64,000 bases of DNA from Chaunax sp. Z400 (GCA_037577475.1 CM075189.1:33958050-34022049), one strand, 5' to 3'; counted from the first letter of the stretch, positions 47,451 through 59,767 are shown. Notes: a model not told the origin generated them from the sequence alone. Made by a program: numbers and translations.

Positions 47451-48169
47451 GCCTTCCTCTCTCTCTCTCAGTTCTGTCTCAGTGTCTGCTGCAGGAACTG
47501 AATCTGCATAATATGCAATTATTCCCCAGCATTTCATTTTACAGAAAGACATTGAGTTGTAGGCTCAGATAACATTAGTGAATAAAGCACGATGAAGAGT
47601 ATACAACATTATTTAATCTCGATGAACTGGGCTTCAACACTCACGAGCAGCCATGTGACAATCTCCATTTTAGTGTAGTGATACATGCTGATGTTTGTCT
47701 GCTTACAAGAGGAAAAACCTATAGAATATTTAATGTCCCTTTTAGCTGACTGAGATGAAAACCAAGGCCATTATAATTCCTCCTGCGGGGACCATGAATG
47801 TCTGTATCCCGTATGAAGGTGATCCATCTGGTGGATAATTTCACTGTAGAACAAAGTACAAATACTTTGCTTTGCTTACTTTGCTTTGCTTATTCTAAAA
47901 CACACCACTGCTGCTGGTTGTTTCAGGACAGCCACCTCCTGTTATATCACCATGCCTGGTAATCTCTTTCTCTGTGTATTTTGTGTCTCCTATATCTCAG
48001 TGAAACGCACCTGTTGGGGTCTGTTCTGCATTGACCAGGACGTTGATTACACTCCCTGCTGAATCCTGCACTGCAGCAGGGATTCACCAGGGACCATTTT
48101 AAGGAGCAGAGCTTATTCAAACAAAAAAAAGTGTACAATAATGTCTGAGCTAAGTGTTTCTGAGAGAAC
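47451..48169. other. No gene recognised
   Basis: Contains a CT-rich patch (47455-47475) and a pentameric ACTTTGCTTTGCTT duplicate (47864-47893). Confidence 0.4.
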
Positions 48170-48220
48170 AACACACACACACACATATACACACATACAC
48201 AAATATATAATAAATATACA

Positions 48221-48265
<45 letters not shown>
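48170..48265. repeat. (CA)n then (TA)n microsatellite
   Basis: A CA tract (48170-48202) is followed by a pure TA tract of about 45 bases (48221-48265). Confidence 0.95.
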
Positions 48266-48268
<3 letters not shown>

Positions 48269-48324
48269 AACATCTTGCTGGTGTGTTTTAGATATGGGTT
48301 TTTTTCCCCAAGTATCCGCTTCCA

Positions 48325-48562
48325 CCAAGCATCTTTTCAGGGTCGTGGCGGGGCTGGAGCCCATCTCAGCTAAGAGGTGTGGTACACAGGTCACCAGTTC
48401 TTCACAGGACCAAACAGTAGAGATACCATTCATCCACCTAGAACCCATGCAGACCCTGGGAGAAGATGAAAACTGCACACAGATGAGCCCCATGAGACCC
48501 ATAACCTTCTTGATGTGAGGTAAAAATGCTAACCACTGCACGACTGTACCCCCCCCCCCCCC
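48325..48562 (-). mobile_element. SINE-like repeat, tRNA-type head
   Basis: On the minus strand the copy starts after a 14-base G run (48549-48562) with GTCGTGCAGTGGTTAGCATT, which resembles a tRNA A box (T..TGCAGTGGTTAGCA). It continues with CACATCAAGAAGGTT and a degraded B-box-like GGGTCTCATGGGG. The body ends TGGGCTCCAGCCCCGCCACG with ACCCTGAAAAG. I recognise this as a common fish repeat whose GGTTAGCAC head looks tRNA-derived. It is too diverged to be transcribed reliably. Confidence 0.6.
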
Positions 48563-49052
48563 AATCCTGAGTGAAGAAGAGATAAATAACAACCTGTCAA
48601 ATGCTTGAATTGGTTAAATACTAATAATCAATACTGTTACCATACCAGTGAAGAAATGTGTTCACTGTTGCATTTTGGGAGACAGAATGTAGGGAACCCT
48701 ACAGGCCTGGTAGTTCATGGTTATCAGACATGTTAGAACTAACAAGGTGTTGGAGTCACTCAGCCAATGACATTCAATAGAGCTAAGTAATTCTGAAGGC
48801 TATTATAAATATGATTATAGATGATGGATTCTCAAGATTTCATTCAATATATTTAAAGTTCAGTAAATATTTTCATTCCATATGTTCTAACTTTAGTTGT
48901 ATATCTGACACATTTCAGTCATTCCATATATTCAAGTTTTATTTTATACATTCCAACTTCATATTATGTATAATAACTTCCTAAAAGGTATGGTATTCAT
49001 TCATTCATTCATTATCAAGATCACTCAACATTGTCAAATTAATATGATCGGA
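48563..49052. other. No gene recognised
   Basis: AT-rich; ends in a (ATTC)5 stretch (48995-49012) just before the TATC array. Confidence 0.4.
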
Positions 49053-49083
49053 CTATCCTATCTATCTATCTATCTATCATCTA

Positions 49084-49115
<32 letters not shown>

Positions 49116-49218
49116 ATCTATATCTATCTATCTATCTGTCTATCTATCTATCTATCTATCTATCATCTATCTGTCTATCTATCTATCTATCTATCATCTA
49201 TATCTATCTATCTATCTG

Positions 49219-49253
<35 letters not shown>

Positions 49254-49254
49254 G

Positions 49255-49288
<34 letters not shown>

Positions 49289-49486
49289 ATCTATATCTAT
49301 CTATCTATCTGTCTATCTATCTATCTATCTATCATCTATCTGTCTATCTATCTATCTATCTATCGAGCATCTATATCTATCTATCTATCTATCTATCATC
49401 TATCTGTCTATCTATCTATCTATCTATCTATCATCTATATCTATCTATCTATCTGTCTATCTATCTATCTATCTATCATCTATCTG

Positions 49487-49520
<34 letters not shown>

Positions 49521-49607
49521 GAGCATCTATATCTATCTATCTATCTATATATCTATCTATCATCTATCTATCTATCTATCATCTATCCATCTATCTATCT
49601 ATCTATC

Positions 49608-49652
<45 letters not shown>

Positions 49653-50007
49653 GCATCTATATCTATCTATCTATCTGTCTATCTATCTATCTATCATCTA
49701 TCTATCTATCATCTATATCTATCTATCTGTCTATCTATTTATCATCTATATCTATCTATCTATCTGTCTATCTATCTATCATCTATATCTATCTATCTGC
49801 CATCTATCTATCTATCATCTATATCTATCTATCTGTCTATCTATCTATCTATCATCTATATCTATCTATCTATCTGTCTATCTATCTATCTATCTAGCAT
49901 CTATATCTATCTATCTGTCTATCTGACTATCTATCTATCTGTCTATCTATCTATCTGTCTATCTATCTATCTATCTAGTATCTATATCTATCTATCTGTC
50001 TATCTGA

Positions 50008-50041
<34 letters not shown>

Positions 50042-50191
50042 GTCTATCTATCTGTCTATCTATCTATCTATCTGTCAATCCATCAATCTATCTGTCTATC
50101 TATCTATCTGTCTATCTAGTATCTATATCTGTCTATCTGACTATCTATCTATCTATCTATCTGTCTATCTATCTATCTATCTATCTATCTG

Positions 50192-50222
<31 letters not shown>

Positions 50223-50473
50223 GTCTATCTATATGTCTATCTATCTGTCTATCTATCTATCTATCTATCTAGTATCTATCTAGTATCTATATCTATCTAT
50301 CTGTCTATCTGACTATCTATCTATCTATCTATCTATCTAGTATCTATATCTATCTATCTGTCTATCTATATGTCTATCTATCTGTCTATCTATCTATCTA
50401 TCTATCTAGTATCTATATCTATCTATCTGTCTATCTGACTATCTATCTATCTATCTATCTATCTATCTGTCTG

Positions 50474-50504
<31 letters not shown>

Positions 50505-50597
50505 GTCTATCTATCTGTCTATCTATCCATCTATCTATCTATCTGTCTATCTATATGTCTATCTATCTGTCTATCTATCTATCTATCTATCTATCTG

Positions 50598-50643
<46 letters not shown>

Positions 50644-50852
50644 ACCTATCTATCACCTATCTATCTATCACCTATCTATCACCTATCTATCCATCTATCC
50701 ATCTATCTATCTATCATCTATCTATGTATCATCTATCTATCTATCATCTATCTATCTATCATCTATCTATCTATCTATCTATCATCTATCTATGTATCAT
50801 CTATCCATCTATCTATCTATCTATCTATCATCTATCTATGTATCATCTATCC

Positions 50853-50883
<31 letters not shown>

Positions 50884-50926
50884 ATCTATCTATCTATCAT
50901 CTATCTATCTATCATCTATCTATCTA
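49053..50926. repeat. 1.87-kb TATC (GATA) array with higher-order units
   Basis: Almost pure tetranucleotide repeat with TGTC, CATC and TATA variants. The variants recur in order rather than randomly: TAGTATCTATATCT appears near 49976, 50117, 50282, 50338 and 50406, and CTGACTATC near 49925, 50006, 50137, 50308 and 50437. The last 290 bp use CACC and CATCTATGTATC variants instead. The 448-codon frame here is only the repeat (period 12 yields Y-L-S-I). No gene is encoded. Confidence 0.98.
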
Positions 50927-51463
50927 CTGGTCCTTCTTCAAACAGTGGTCATTAACAGGTGGAGGGTTAATAGATAGAAAGATATAGAATCAGTGACAGA
51001 ATGTAAATTCCCCTTGTATCAAACAGAGGACACAGGATTCCATTTATCTCCAAGTTCATTAACGCTGTGAATCATTTTGTGCTAACATGAATTCTAAAGT
51101 AGCTCATTTTTAATGAATCTTGATTAAAAGTGCCATAATGATGATTATGTTGCATCACACGTCAGGCTTTATACATTATTAATCATGTCTAATATCATGT
51201 GCCACATGATGTTAGACATGATTTGAGACATGTTTGATACCCTCTCTGATAGTATTGTGTTAAAATAGATCTAATCTCAGATGAATTGTTTGGTTTCAAA
51301 AACACTTGTACCCCAAATGAACCTTGTATCAATGGTTGGGAATAAACAGATTACCCTTGATAAGTATTATATAATCACATTATAAAAATAACTAATTCAT
51401 TTCCATTATATTATAGAACATATACAGTATAATACACTGTCAATGATTACTTATCACAATGAT
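50927..51463. other. No gene recognised; one 19-bp hairpin
   Basis: Holds the hairpin at 51181-51223. Otherwise AT-rich flank of the GATA array. Confidence 0.4.
51181..51223. other. 19-bp hairpin, 5-base loop
   Basis: AATCATGTCTAATATCATG (51181-51199) pairs with 51205-51223 with one mismatch (T against G/C) in 19 bp. A microRNA-like precursor is not suggested, since the stem is short. Confidence 0.8.
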
Positions 51464-51806
51464 ACTTGCCAAGGAGGTCATGTTTTCATTCGGTTCAATC
51501 AGCTGGTTTGTTTGTTTGTTTGTTTGACAGCAGGATTATGCAAAAAATACTGGACTCATTTACACAAGACCTGGAGGACAGATGAAGAATGGGTCAAGAC
51601 AGAAAATCCATTTTTATGAGGATCAGGTTGAAGGGACCAACCCAGGAGTTTTTCTTCCACTTTCTTTAACATTGCTTTTTTTCAACATTTCCCCTGATGC
51701 ATAAACACATTAAATAAACATTTCCACAAAACTGTGTGGAGGGTTGAGTTCATGGGTCAGACAAGCTGAACAGATGTGCACACCTTGGCAGAGTGACATT
51801 CTAGTT
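51464..51806 (+). repeat. Dispersed repeat family A, full-length-like (copy 4)
   Basis: Starts ACTTGCCAAGGAGGTCATGT and ends GGCAGAGTGACATTCTAGTT; the TGCCAAGG / CCTTGGCA ends are inverted relative to each other. Internal blocks include GTTTGTTTGTTTGTTTG and CCACTTTCTTTAACATTG, shared with 26668-26895. Non-coding. Confidence 0.75.
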
Positions 51807-53137
51807 AATTATGTCATAAAAACATGGAAATCTTAAAAATATGAAACTTTAGTAATGATTCTGAATATGACAAAGTGCTCCTCTCAGGTTGTCAGTTTCG
51901 TTTTTGGTAACTAATTGTTAACTAATTCTTGTTTGTTGTTCTTCAAGATGAAATTGTACTTTGTTTAATTAATTTATTTTACATTGAAAATAGAAGCTGA
52001 ACATTTTCAGTAATTCCTCCTCCTGTATTACGAGAGTAAGAACCACACATGACCTTAGAACCAGCAGCCCACAGTGGTCCGTAAAGTTACCCCTACAGCC
52101 AACATGAGGGAGTTTACTGTCTTTGCTATATAGTACGTATGAGCAGTAGAGCACTTGAGGATCCTTAGCATGCAGAAGTGACATGGAGTTTTTCATTAAA
52201 CAAACCTCCAAAATTAAAAAAACTAAAACAAATTCAATGCGGTCAGCTTCATATCAACTTTACTGTGTTCAAAATGACTCTGTTATAGATGCTGTTGACT
52301 TGATAGGTTTCCTCACTATGAAAGATTATCTGAATTTAGTTCTTTCATTCATTTATTTGCACACACTTGCACTTAAAAGCAAGAGCTGAAAAGGCAAAAT
52401 GCTTCATCACAGCCCTGTTTCTGGCAGGGACCACATGTTTGTTATCCTTTTTCTTTAATGGGTTCTTCAGTTCTCAGCTCCTGCTGGTTGGGGTCAGGGA
52501 AGGTGAGGATGTTTTATGCTTACTATGTGCTTTACGTTATGAAGCTGAACAGAATTATGAAATATGCAGAGCGAAGCACAGACAGTAGATGCAATTCATT
52601 TGAAAATGACTATTTAAATCATAGATATCTACATCATCACTCCGCATGGTGCATTAGGTTCTATAGTAGCATCTTGAAGATGTCTGTTACTTTTTCATGA
52701 TGCATGGAGATTATGAGTATGGACTGTGGTGACAGGTTTATTGAATAAAAACTCATCAGTCACTCTGTTGTCTTCCTGTTAGGTTGAATGGCATACGTTT
52801 GCACACCGACCTCACAAACAGACATGCATGTGTCACGGATGTCTGCAGGAGAAGTGAAGTTCTTCTCCCTCACAATAGTCGTTAAAAGATGAGAACACAG
52901 GAGGGACTGAACAAAGACGTAAATTCATGCTTATCAGTGTCCCTGTCCTTGGAATTATTTAGACGTGAGTCTGGCATGAACAGTGCTTTGCATAGTCTGA
53001 TGCAGAATAACAAGTCAAAAAAGGTCAGACAGACACAGGATTTACAATATGTATAAGAAAGATGACAATATGAAAAACAGGACACTTTTACATCATCTAT
53101 TATGTATTAGGTTTAGAGAAGACTTGTTATTGAGCTT
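51807..53137. other. No gene recognised
   Basis: Frames up to 80 codons on either strand (51969-52700) lack motifs. No repeat boundaries found. Confidence 0.4.
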
Positions 53138-53496
53138 TGTTATGGCCCTAGTGCTGTGTGTGTTTGTGCCCTGCAGGTTACACCTCCTCTCCTCCTCCTC
53201 TCCTCCTCCTGTGGAGAGAACCTGTACCTGCAGCTGAGGCTACTTTGCAATCAGGGCATGAGCTTAAAAAGGCCTGCTTTCTGTGCTGTGTGGTAAACTC
53301 TCACTTCATTGGAGTCTATTCTACTTTCTTTAGAAAGGGTGCTTTTATTGGCCTTCCCTTAGAAGGAGGCCATGTTTGTTAAATCTTTCATCTTTGTTAA
53401 TTTGTAAATAAACCTTTGATTTTCTGATTATCAGTCTGTCTATGTTTCCCTCCTTTTTTTTTTTAAATCCCGGTATTACAACTTGGGGGTGTAACA
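53138..53496 (+). mobile_element. Probable solo LTR, Gypsy-type
   Basis: The plus strand runs from TGTTATGGCCCTAG to CTTGGGGGTGTAACA; TGTTA and TAACA are inverted at the ends. It has a CCT-rich tract (53182-53206), AAAAAGGCCTGC, then AATAAA at 53407-53412 as an R-region signal, and about 359 bp length. Flanking pentamers AGCTT and GGCAT do not match well, so the left limit is uncertain. No internal retrotransposon genes adjoin. Confidence 0.6.
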
Positions 53497-54139
53497 GGCA
53501 TACAGTATGCTTACTGTCATGCTTTGGATCTCTTCATATGCCAAGAGAAGTATTGAAGAGTTTGTCTACTTGCTCTAATATAAACGTCAATCCTTAGAAT
53601 GTCCGTCTAACTGATAGTAACTGAGCATTAATATACTGGACAAGGATTTTCTCATAAGAACCAAACACTTTGAACACCACCGTGTTAACAACTAGCATAT
53701 TGTGTAGCATTACTGTGTTGTACCTGTTTTACCTGGATGTTGGATGTAAGATAAAGTTAGCAGCTCTCCCCTGAACTCCAATAACATCATCTAATGAGAC
53801 ACAATGGTTAGTCATCATCCTAAAAGTCTTTTCACTTAGATGTCAATGAATTCTCTTTTAATTGTACGTAAAACATTGAGTGGAAATACAGGATGTTTAA
53901 AAACGTGAACATATCACAACAACATGTGATGTCTGTTATAAATGTAAACAGCATATTTGGTTGGATATTCTGAATCAGGCTTGAGTTCAAAAATAGTGTT
54001 TTCTGATTGAGACACCTGGGATATGATGATATTATTTGGTTTGAGGAGAATTCTTTGGACATGTAAACGACATATTTGAAATATGCGTCTTTCGGTTTCT
54101 ACCACAGTTTCTAGGAATCACAGAAACCACTACTATTAC
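53497..54139. other. No gene recognised
   Basis: AT-rich; nothing supportable before the transposase relic. Confidence 0.4.
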
Positions 54140-54640
54140 TTACCAATGTTTGTCATCAACAACTGCTTGAAGAACATACGATGGCCAGTTTCTGTGGTTG
54201 GAAAAGTCCCAGTATCCATCAGATAGTGGGAGAACAGGAATATGGATCCTAATAAGGCACCCAATGATTTGTGGGATATGGTGGGCCATTTGAAATCAGT
54301 GTGCAACAGTACATTCCTCCTCTTGTGTGGGTACTCTGAGATCATGTGTGACAACTGAAACCATAACTTTGCAACAAAGGACAGTAAAGGTTTCATCTAT
54401 CATTTTCATTCATTTATGAACCTTAGACTGGTTGGCGATGATGCTATATGTGGCAGAGCTACCCGACTAGAACAGCTCTATTTCCACTCGCATCTCCAAT
54501 GGAACAGGTGCATCCACAGTGACATCCTGGGGATCCATGATTCTCTCGACTCAACCTCGTGGACATGCAGAAGCTTTCTCTCCATTTTCCATCCCTGAAT
54601 TCTTTGAGGATCGCTCTCTCCCACCTATCCTTGCTGTGCA
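54140..54640 (-). mobile_element. PIF/Harbinger transposase relic
   Basis: On the minus strand, in three frames, one reads in order RWERAILKEFRDGKWRESFC (about 54628-54570) and VPLEMRVEIELF followed by a stop and SGSSATYSIIANQSKV (54490-54420). A piece with YWDFSNHRNWPSYVLQAVVD comes next (54210-54150). The first resembles the N-terminal RMS region, the second the PLE.RVAI.L block of the helix-turn-helix part, and the third the YN.K.W.S..LQAVVDD catalytic block of HARBI1-like transposases. Frameshifts, stops and a missing middle make it inactive. No terminal repeats were found. Confidence 0.7.
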
Positions 54641-55584
54641 CCCTCTATCAGAATCCCCATGTGGTCCATGGTGGCTTTAACGGTAACTGTCAATCAACCA
54701 AGTGCATCGACTTTTGCATCAAGGTGTGTGTTGGAGTCTTTTCAAGCGTCCACAGCAATAGAAAGTGTAGCCAGGACACATTTTTGGAAACCTTGCAGAA
54801 GAGTAACAATGAAGGCAAATACAGATAATAAAGGAGGGGAATTTCTCCATAGGCTGTATGTCATTACAGTAATTGGAGTACGCACTGCTGCAAGTACAGA
54901 TGGATATTAGAATATTCATTTTTTTATTAGCAGTATAAACAGCTTTGTAGGAATGTGGTCTCATTCAGAATAAGGGCAAAAAATGGGATATTTTGTGTAT
55001 GTAAACATAGACATTGGGAGCACTGGGTTAAAGGGGACATCGGTGTCAAATTATAAAAGAACAAACTGATGCATACAATACATGCACACTTTAAGAACAA
55101 CCTTCCAGTTGAGGAGGTAGAGGCCCAGGAGTCCTGACCACCAGTCACAACCAGAGACGAGTGTGCTGGTCCTTCACAAGGATTAGTAACACACCTGGAA
55201 CTGATGGCGTCCTGAGCTCTGGAGGTGAGTGCAGATCAACTGATGGATGTCTTCAGACAGTTTAGACCTCATGTTTCAAACATTCTCCCTGTCACCAAAA
55301 GGCCCAGTAGATCATTTCTACCATCATATGATTTGAGCGATTAGTCAAAAATTATTATTTCCTCTCTTCCCGAAACACCGGATCCTCTATAATTTGTATA
55401 AAGGCCGCAACATAGAATAGGACACAACACTATAATGTAGTCAATGAGAAGACGATGGAGAAAATCAGCAGCTAATGGTTCCTCTGGTTCTTACTTCAGT
55501 GAGGACATGTCCTGGACCAATCACACCAATATCACCACAAAGACAGCAAGGCAAGGGATCTTAAGAGTGTACTTACTGGCACAC
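54641..55584. other. No gene recognised
   Basis: Frames of 73-89 codons at 54559-55148 look incidental; part could be the upstream end of the Harbinger relic. Confidence 0.4.
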
Positions 55585-55725
55585 TAATAATGATACCAGT
55601 GTGATTCCCAAAGGTTTTAATGGTCAAGGAGTCACATGATGATGATCAAACTACCATGGGACTATTACATAGGTGCAGTGACATACAGGTTTGAGGTTTG
55701 TGCTCTCTGACTGCTGTCTTGTTTA
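55585..55725 (+). repeat. Dispersed repeat family A, 3' part (copy 5)
   Basis: Counterpart of 2166-2296 (see that entry), same orientation, about 140 bp. Confidence 0.65.
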
Positions 55726-56468
55726 ATTACAATTACAGTTTCACAGTAAATGGTCAGGTCACAGCAACAAAAGATGGACATGTTTGGTTGGGTATCAGTT
55801 TTTCCACCTGCTCATGCATGAATCCAGGGCATCAAATCTCTGTACCAGAATTATGTTCATACCAGTCTGGAGATTTCAGATTTAGTTAAGCTTTGCTTCA
55901 GAATTTCATTTTAGCTCCAAAATAGTTTCTATTGTGATTACATGTTCTATTTAAGTGCATGTAAAAGTTAATCTGCAGTATGTACAGGTCAAGTGTATTT
56001 GAGGATTATTTGTGGTTTAAGTACTAGAATACAATGGCATATGTTTTGTTTGTTTGAGACAGTTTGTTCAGTAAGGTAATTGACTGCACATGTGCAATAA
56101 TGCCCTGAAAACATGTGATGCCAGGATGTAGAGAAATCTGAAATAGGTTTGGGTGGAAACCAGCTTATGACCGTGTACAATGTAATGTGTACAGCGTGTA
56201 TAACGTGTACATAGCAGATAACAACGTGTGTGTTTTGGATACATTTTGGAACAGGCTTTGTGTGACGTCAAATAAATATACACTCAACGTTTCCCTGCCT
56301 CCTGTGGATGTGTGAGTACATTGGGTTTCACTACAAAGTGGATGAAGTGAGTGGAACATGAGTCAGAAGATAAATTACAGATTAAGTTTGGACATGGATC
56401 ATAAGTGACTTACAGCGACCTAGGATGAAGAAAGAAGAGCTCATCACTTCTGTATGACTTAGTGGATT

Positions 56469-56494
56469 TGTGTGTGTGTGTGTGTGTGTGTGTG
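56469..56494. repeat. (GT)13 microsatellite
   Basis: Pure GT repeat of about 26 bases. Confidence 0.95.
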
Positions 56495-56521
56495 GTTTTT
56501 ATATGTAATGAATATTTGATT

Positions 56522-56561
56522 TACACACCACCAGCACACACTGACAAAAGCTTAAGTCTGG
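56522..56561 (+). repeat. 40-bp direct duplicate, copy 1
   Basis: ACACACCACCAGCACACACT followed by GACAAAAGCTTAAGTCTGG is repeated at 58571-58609 with a single change. Copies are 2.05 kb apart. Confidence 0.9.
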
Positions 56562-57649
56562 AGATAAAAAGACATTTTTAATTTTCACAGTACATTAAGG
56601 TTTGGATGTTTGGATGGATGTTGGATGTTGACAGTTTTAAGTTTTTGTAATGGTGCTTTCAAACAGGCATAAATTGCTATCAAAGCACTGATATTACCTG
56701 TGCAGCTGGAAACTATTAGGTGATTAGAAAGTACAGGAAAATAGCATAAATTGAAACAATCAATCATTTGTTGTTTATTGGTGCTTGAGGACCCCTTCAA
56801 AACGAGATGGTTCATCTCTAGGGGTTTATCCTCCTAGTAAATGAAGTTGTTATTAAAGTTGTTGTATGGGTGATGTGAGGTGAGTCTGTCAGGCTCTCAG
56901 CTCTGCAGACACTCCACAGCCTCAGAGTAGGTGATGTATTCAGATCAGGTGAAACTACTGCAGCATGAAGATGAATCATCAGTGATGTTTTTTGTTTTTC
57001 CTACTGGGAGGTTTGGATACCTAGAGCCAGAGATTAGATAAGAGATTTTAAGAACAGCATAATAAAAGCGGCGCTTTCAGAGAGTCTTTGAAAGCAACGT
57101 TTTTCCATATTCTTTAGAGTCTGAATAGATGTTATCGACGTAAGAGCTGCGTTTTGTGTTTATTCATGTGAATATGTTTGGAGGTCCATCAAGTCAGACT
57201 CCAGCAGTAAACCTATGAGCCAATAGAGCACAAAATAACAAGCTGAGGATGTTGTTCTTGTAATTCACTCAGAACCTTCACTTTTCTCACTGCTGTGAGA
57301 TTATGTATGAACCACATTCATCACTGTATGACACATCATCCATTCCTTTGGAGAGGGGATTTATATCCTTGGATATATTCTATGGAGAAGATGACCAAAC
57401 TTCAAATAAATCATCATAAATCATCTTTACATGGAAACAACAAAAAATTACATTGTAGAAAATTTAAAATATCAAAAGTCCCAACTGTTTGTTATGGTTA
57501 ATATGTGTGTAAATTCAGGTGAAATGTGTTATAGATGACAAAAGTTTTCATCCCCCTGACATAAAAATAACATGGAGGTAAAATATAATAGAATCTCTCC
57601 AAGACACTCGTCTACAATTTAAATGGTGTTGAAACCAGGGAGTCTCATT

Positions 57650-57689
57650 GACACGACTCTGTATGATGCTGTCCCCATACAGTCGTGTC
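57650..57689. other. Bulged 15-bp inverted repeat, Tc1-end-like
   Basis: GACACGACTCTGTATG (57650-57665) pairs with CATACAGTCGTGTC (57676-57689) apart from one extra base. The right arm reads TACAGTCGTGTCCAAA outward and resembles a Tc1-type terminus. Confidence 0.55.
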
Positions 57690-58264
57690 CAAACTGAATT
57701 TGACAGTCATTGCCTCCCCCAAAAGCTAACAGAGTTCTGTGGACAGCCATGGGATACATTATAAGACAGACTATCATAATGGATGCTGACGACTCCCAGC
57801 TCTGGGCCATAACTAAAAGCATTTAACGTTCAATTAAGCCGGACTAAATGACAGCAGTTAATAAAATATAGAATATCCACTTATTATTACACTTTTAATT
57901 ACTTCCTATAAACTGCTGCATGAACAAAGTTTACCAAGGTTGAATGGGCAAAGCAGGCTCTGACTGATGGGCCCCCCAAAGGTTCATAAACAGGAATTTA
58001 CACAACTACAGTACAAAATCAGCTGAGGTGAGTCCAGCATTGTTGCCTAATCTGTATTAAAATGCCCTTTTGTCATTTTAGTTGATGTTATGTTCACATT
58101 TATTATTAGTTAATCACATTTCCACTGTGGAGTCTTATTTCAGCAGAAAACTGGTTTGTTCTGGGGTCTGGATGTGCTTAGTTCTTGTCCCTGATGCAAT
58201 AATCTATCCAACATGTTGGAGAGAAAACATTCAGAGCTTTAGATGGCGTCAGAGTTTCTTCTTT

Positions 58265-58350
58265 TACGTTATTGTTTTGGGTATTTTTCAGCCTTTATTT
58301 TGGATAGATCAGCTTGCAGAGATGACAGGAAGTGTGGGAGGGGAGTGAGG
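58265..58350 (+). repeat. Fragment of a fish interspersed repeat
   Basis: TTTTTCAGCCTTTATTTTGG, ATAGATCAGCTTGCAGAGAT and GACAGGAAGTGTGGGAGGGG are familiar from an abundant fish repeat. Ends are unresolved. Confidence 0.4.
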
Positions 58351-59063
58351 AAGCAGGAGGTTGTTTTTTTTTACAGTGAACAGTATTTGAAAGTGGTATA
58401 ATTGAATTAACAATTCATTTCAACAAATTTAACCATGCTCTACTGAGCCTCAGTCTTTTCCATCCATGCGTCCATCCATAGCCTGCTTCAGTCCACACTC
58501 GTCTGTTTGTGTCAGTGCAAACTGTCTGCTGCATGCAAACAGCATCAAAAATGTATGAGCTGCACAGTCCGTACACACCACCAGTACACACTGACAAAAG
58601 CTTAAGTCTGGTTTTCTTAGCCTAGATACCATTTCTAGTGATTCACAACAAAAACAGTGTTGCAGCGTTCTCTTAAACAACTGAAGAAGATGGAGACAGA
58701 TTTTGAAAGACATTATTTGCACTCTCATTTATGTTCACTGCACCAGCTGTACGTCCTCCCTCCTCAAACTGATGCTGGTAAATTCCACAAAGAATCACTG
58801 CGTGGAACATATAATTAAATGAAATTAAGAGCATCCCTCTTTCTCTAACAACATGAGCCTGTTAGCAGGTGAGAATGTGGGATTACATTGTAACAGCGCC
58901 ATGATGACTGAATGGTGGCACATTTCACATCATTCTACAGTGTATTGATGAGGTTCAGATCTGGAGACATGCATCTGAAGCATCTCCTATTGGAAGCTTC
59001 CAAGATCCCCTCTAAAGCTTAGTTCAGACCAAAGATTCACAAAATGACAAACTGTTTTATAAT
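58351..59063. other. No gene recognised; holds 40-bp duplicate
   Basis: The second copy of the 40-bp duplicate is at 58571-58609. The rest is unassigned. Confidence 0.4.
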
Positions 59064-59767
59064 CAGGGGTGCACATAAGTGGGGCCCAGGTGTGCATGCG
59101 TGGTCAAAATAAACAATGCTCTGTATTAGAACAAGAAGCGCTTTTTCATACCACCACTGTATACATTGTGTCTGACGACAGGAGAGTTTAATTTATTCAT
59201 TAATTCATTATCAAACAGCACAGGACATAGTAAAGGGGCTTCTGCAACCCTTCCATGCTTGTGGTTTATGGGATGAGTGGAAGATGAAGTTGGTTTCAGT
59301 CTGCACACAGAGCTGCAGTCAGTGTTGGAGTTTACAACAATTTTGTTCCCAAATTGCGTGAGATGGTGGCGATCGGGGATTAACTTTTCTGCATATCCTG
59401 TGTACCGCCCACATCCTTGAAAACTGTGCTAAGTCAGCTGATAGCATGGTCCCATACTGTGAGACATTTACACGCTCCATTGTAAAGTTACTAAGCCTTT
59501 ATTTACAGAAAGAAGAACCGTTAAAGAAGAGATGAGGTGAGTATAGCATTGTCTTTGCTAAACAATGGAAGTTTCACAGTATCAGATGTTCTGCATGGAG
59601 ACAAGAGACTGTTGAAAATATGGAGGCTATTACCTGCCATTCAAATTCAAGTGGCTCCAAGTGATGACAGTGACCTAAAACATGTCTGCTTTATGCAGTG
59701 CAAAAAGGTGAGAACCAAGAAGCATCTTCAGGGGCTCCTTTGACAATCAGACCTATGTGCACCCCTG
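59064..59767. mobile_element. hAT-type element, complete ends, non-autonomous
   Basis: Left end CAGGGGTGCACATAAG (59064-59079) is matched inversely by CTATGTGCACCCCTG (59753-59767). Immediately outside are TTTATAAT (59056-59063) and TTTATAAC (59768-59775), an 8-bp target duplication with one change. CA-initiated TIRs plus an 8-bp duplication define the hAT superfamily. The 704-bp interior has no transposase. It carries a small 68-codon plus-strand frame (59537-59743) of no known family. A 330-bp relative is at 40492-40824. Confidence 0.85.

Larger units (their letters stand above)
55726..58264. other. 2.5 kb without a recognisable gene
   Basis: Contains the GT tract at 56469-56494, one copy of the 40-bp duplicate (56522-56561) and the bulged hairpin at 57650-57689. 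Frames of up to 76 codons have no motif. Confidence 0.4.

Noticed and set aside
48966..50312. A 448-codon open frame rich in S, I, Y and L, resembling a membrane protein
   Set aside because: It is translation of the TATC tandem repeat; period 4 read in triplets gives a 4-residue repeat without stops.
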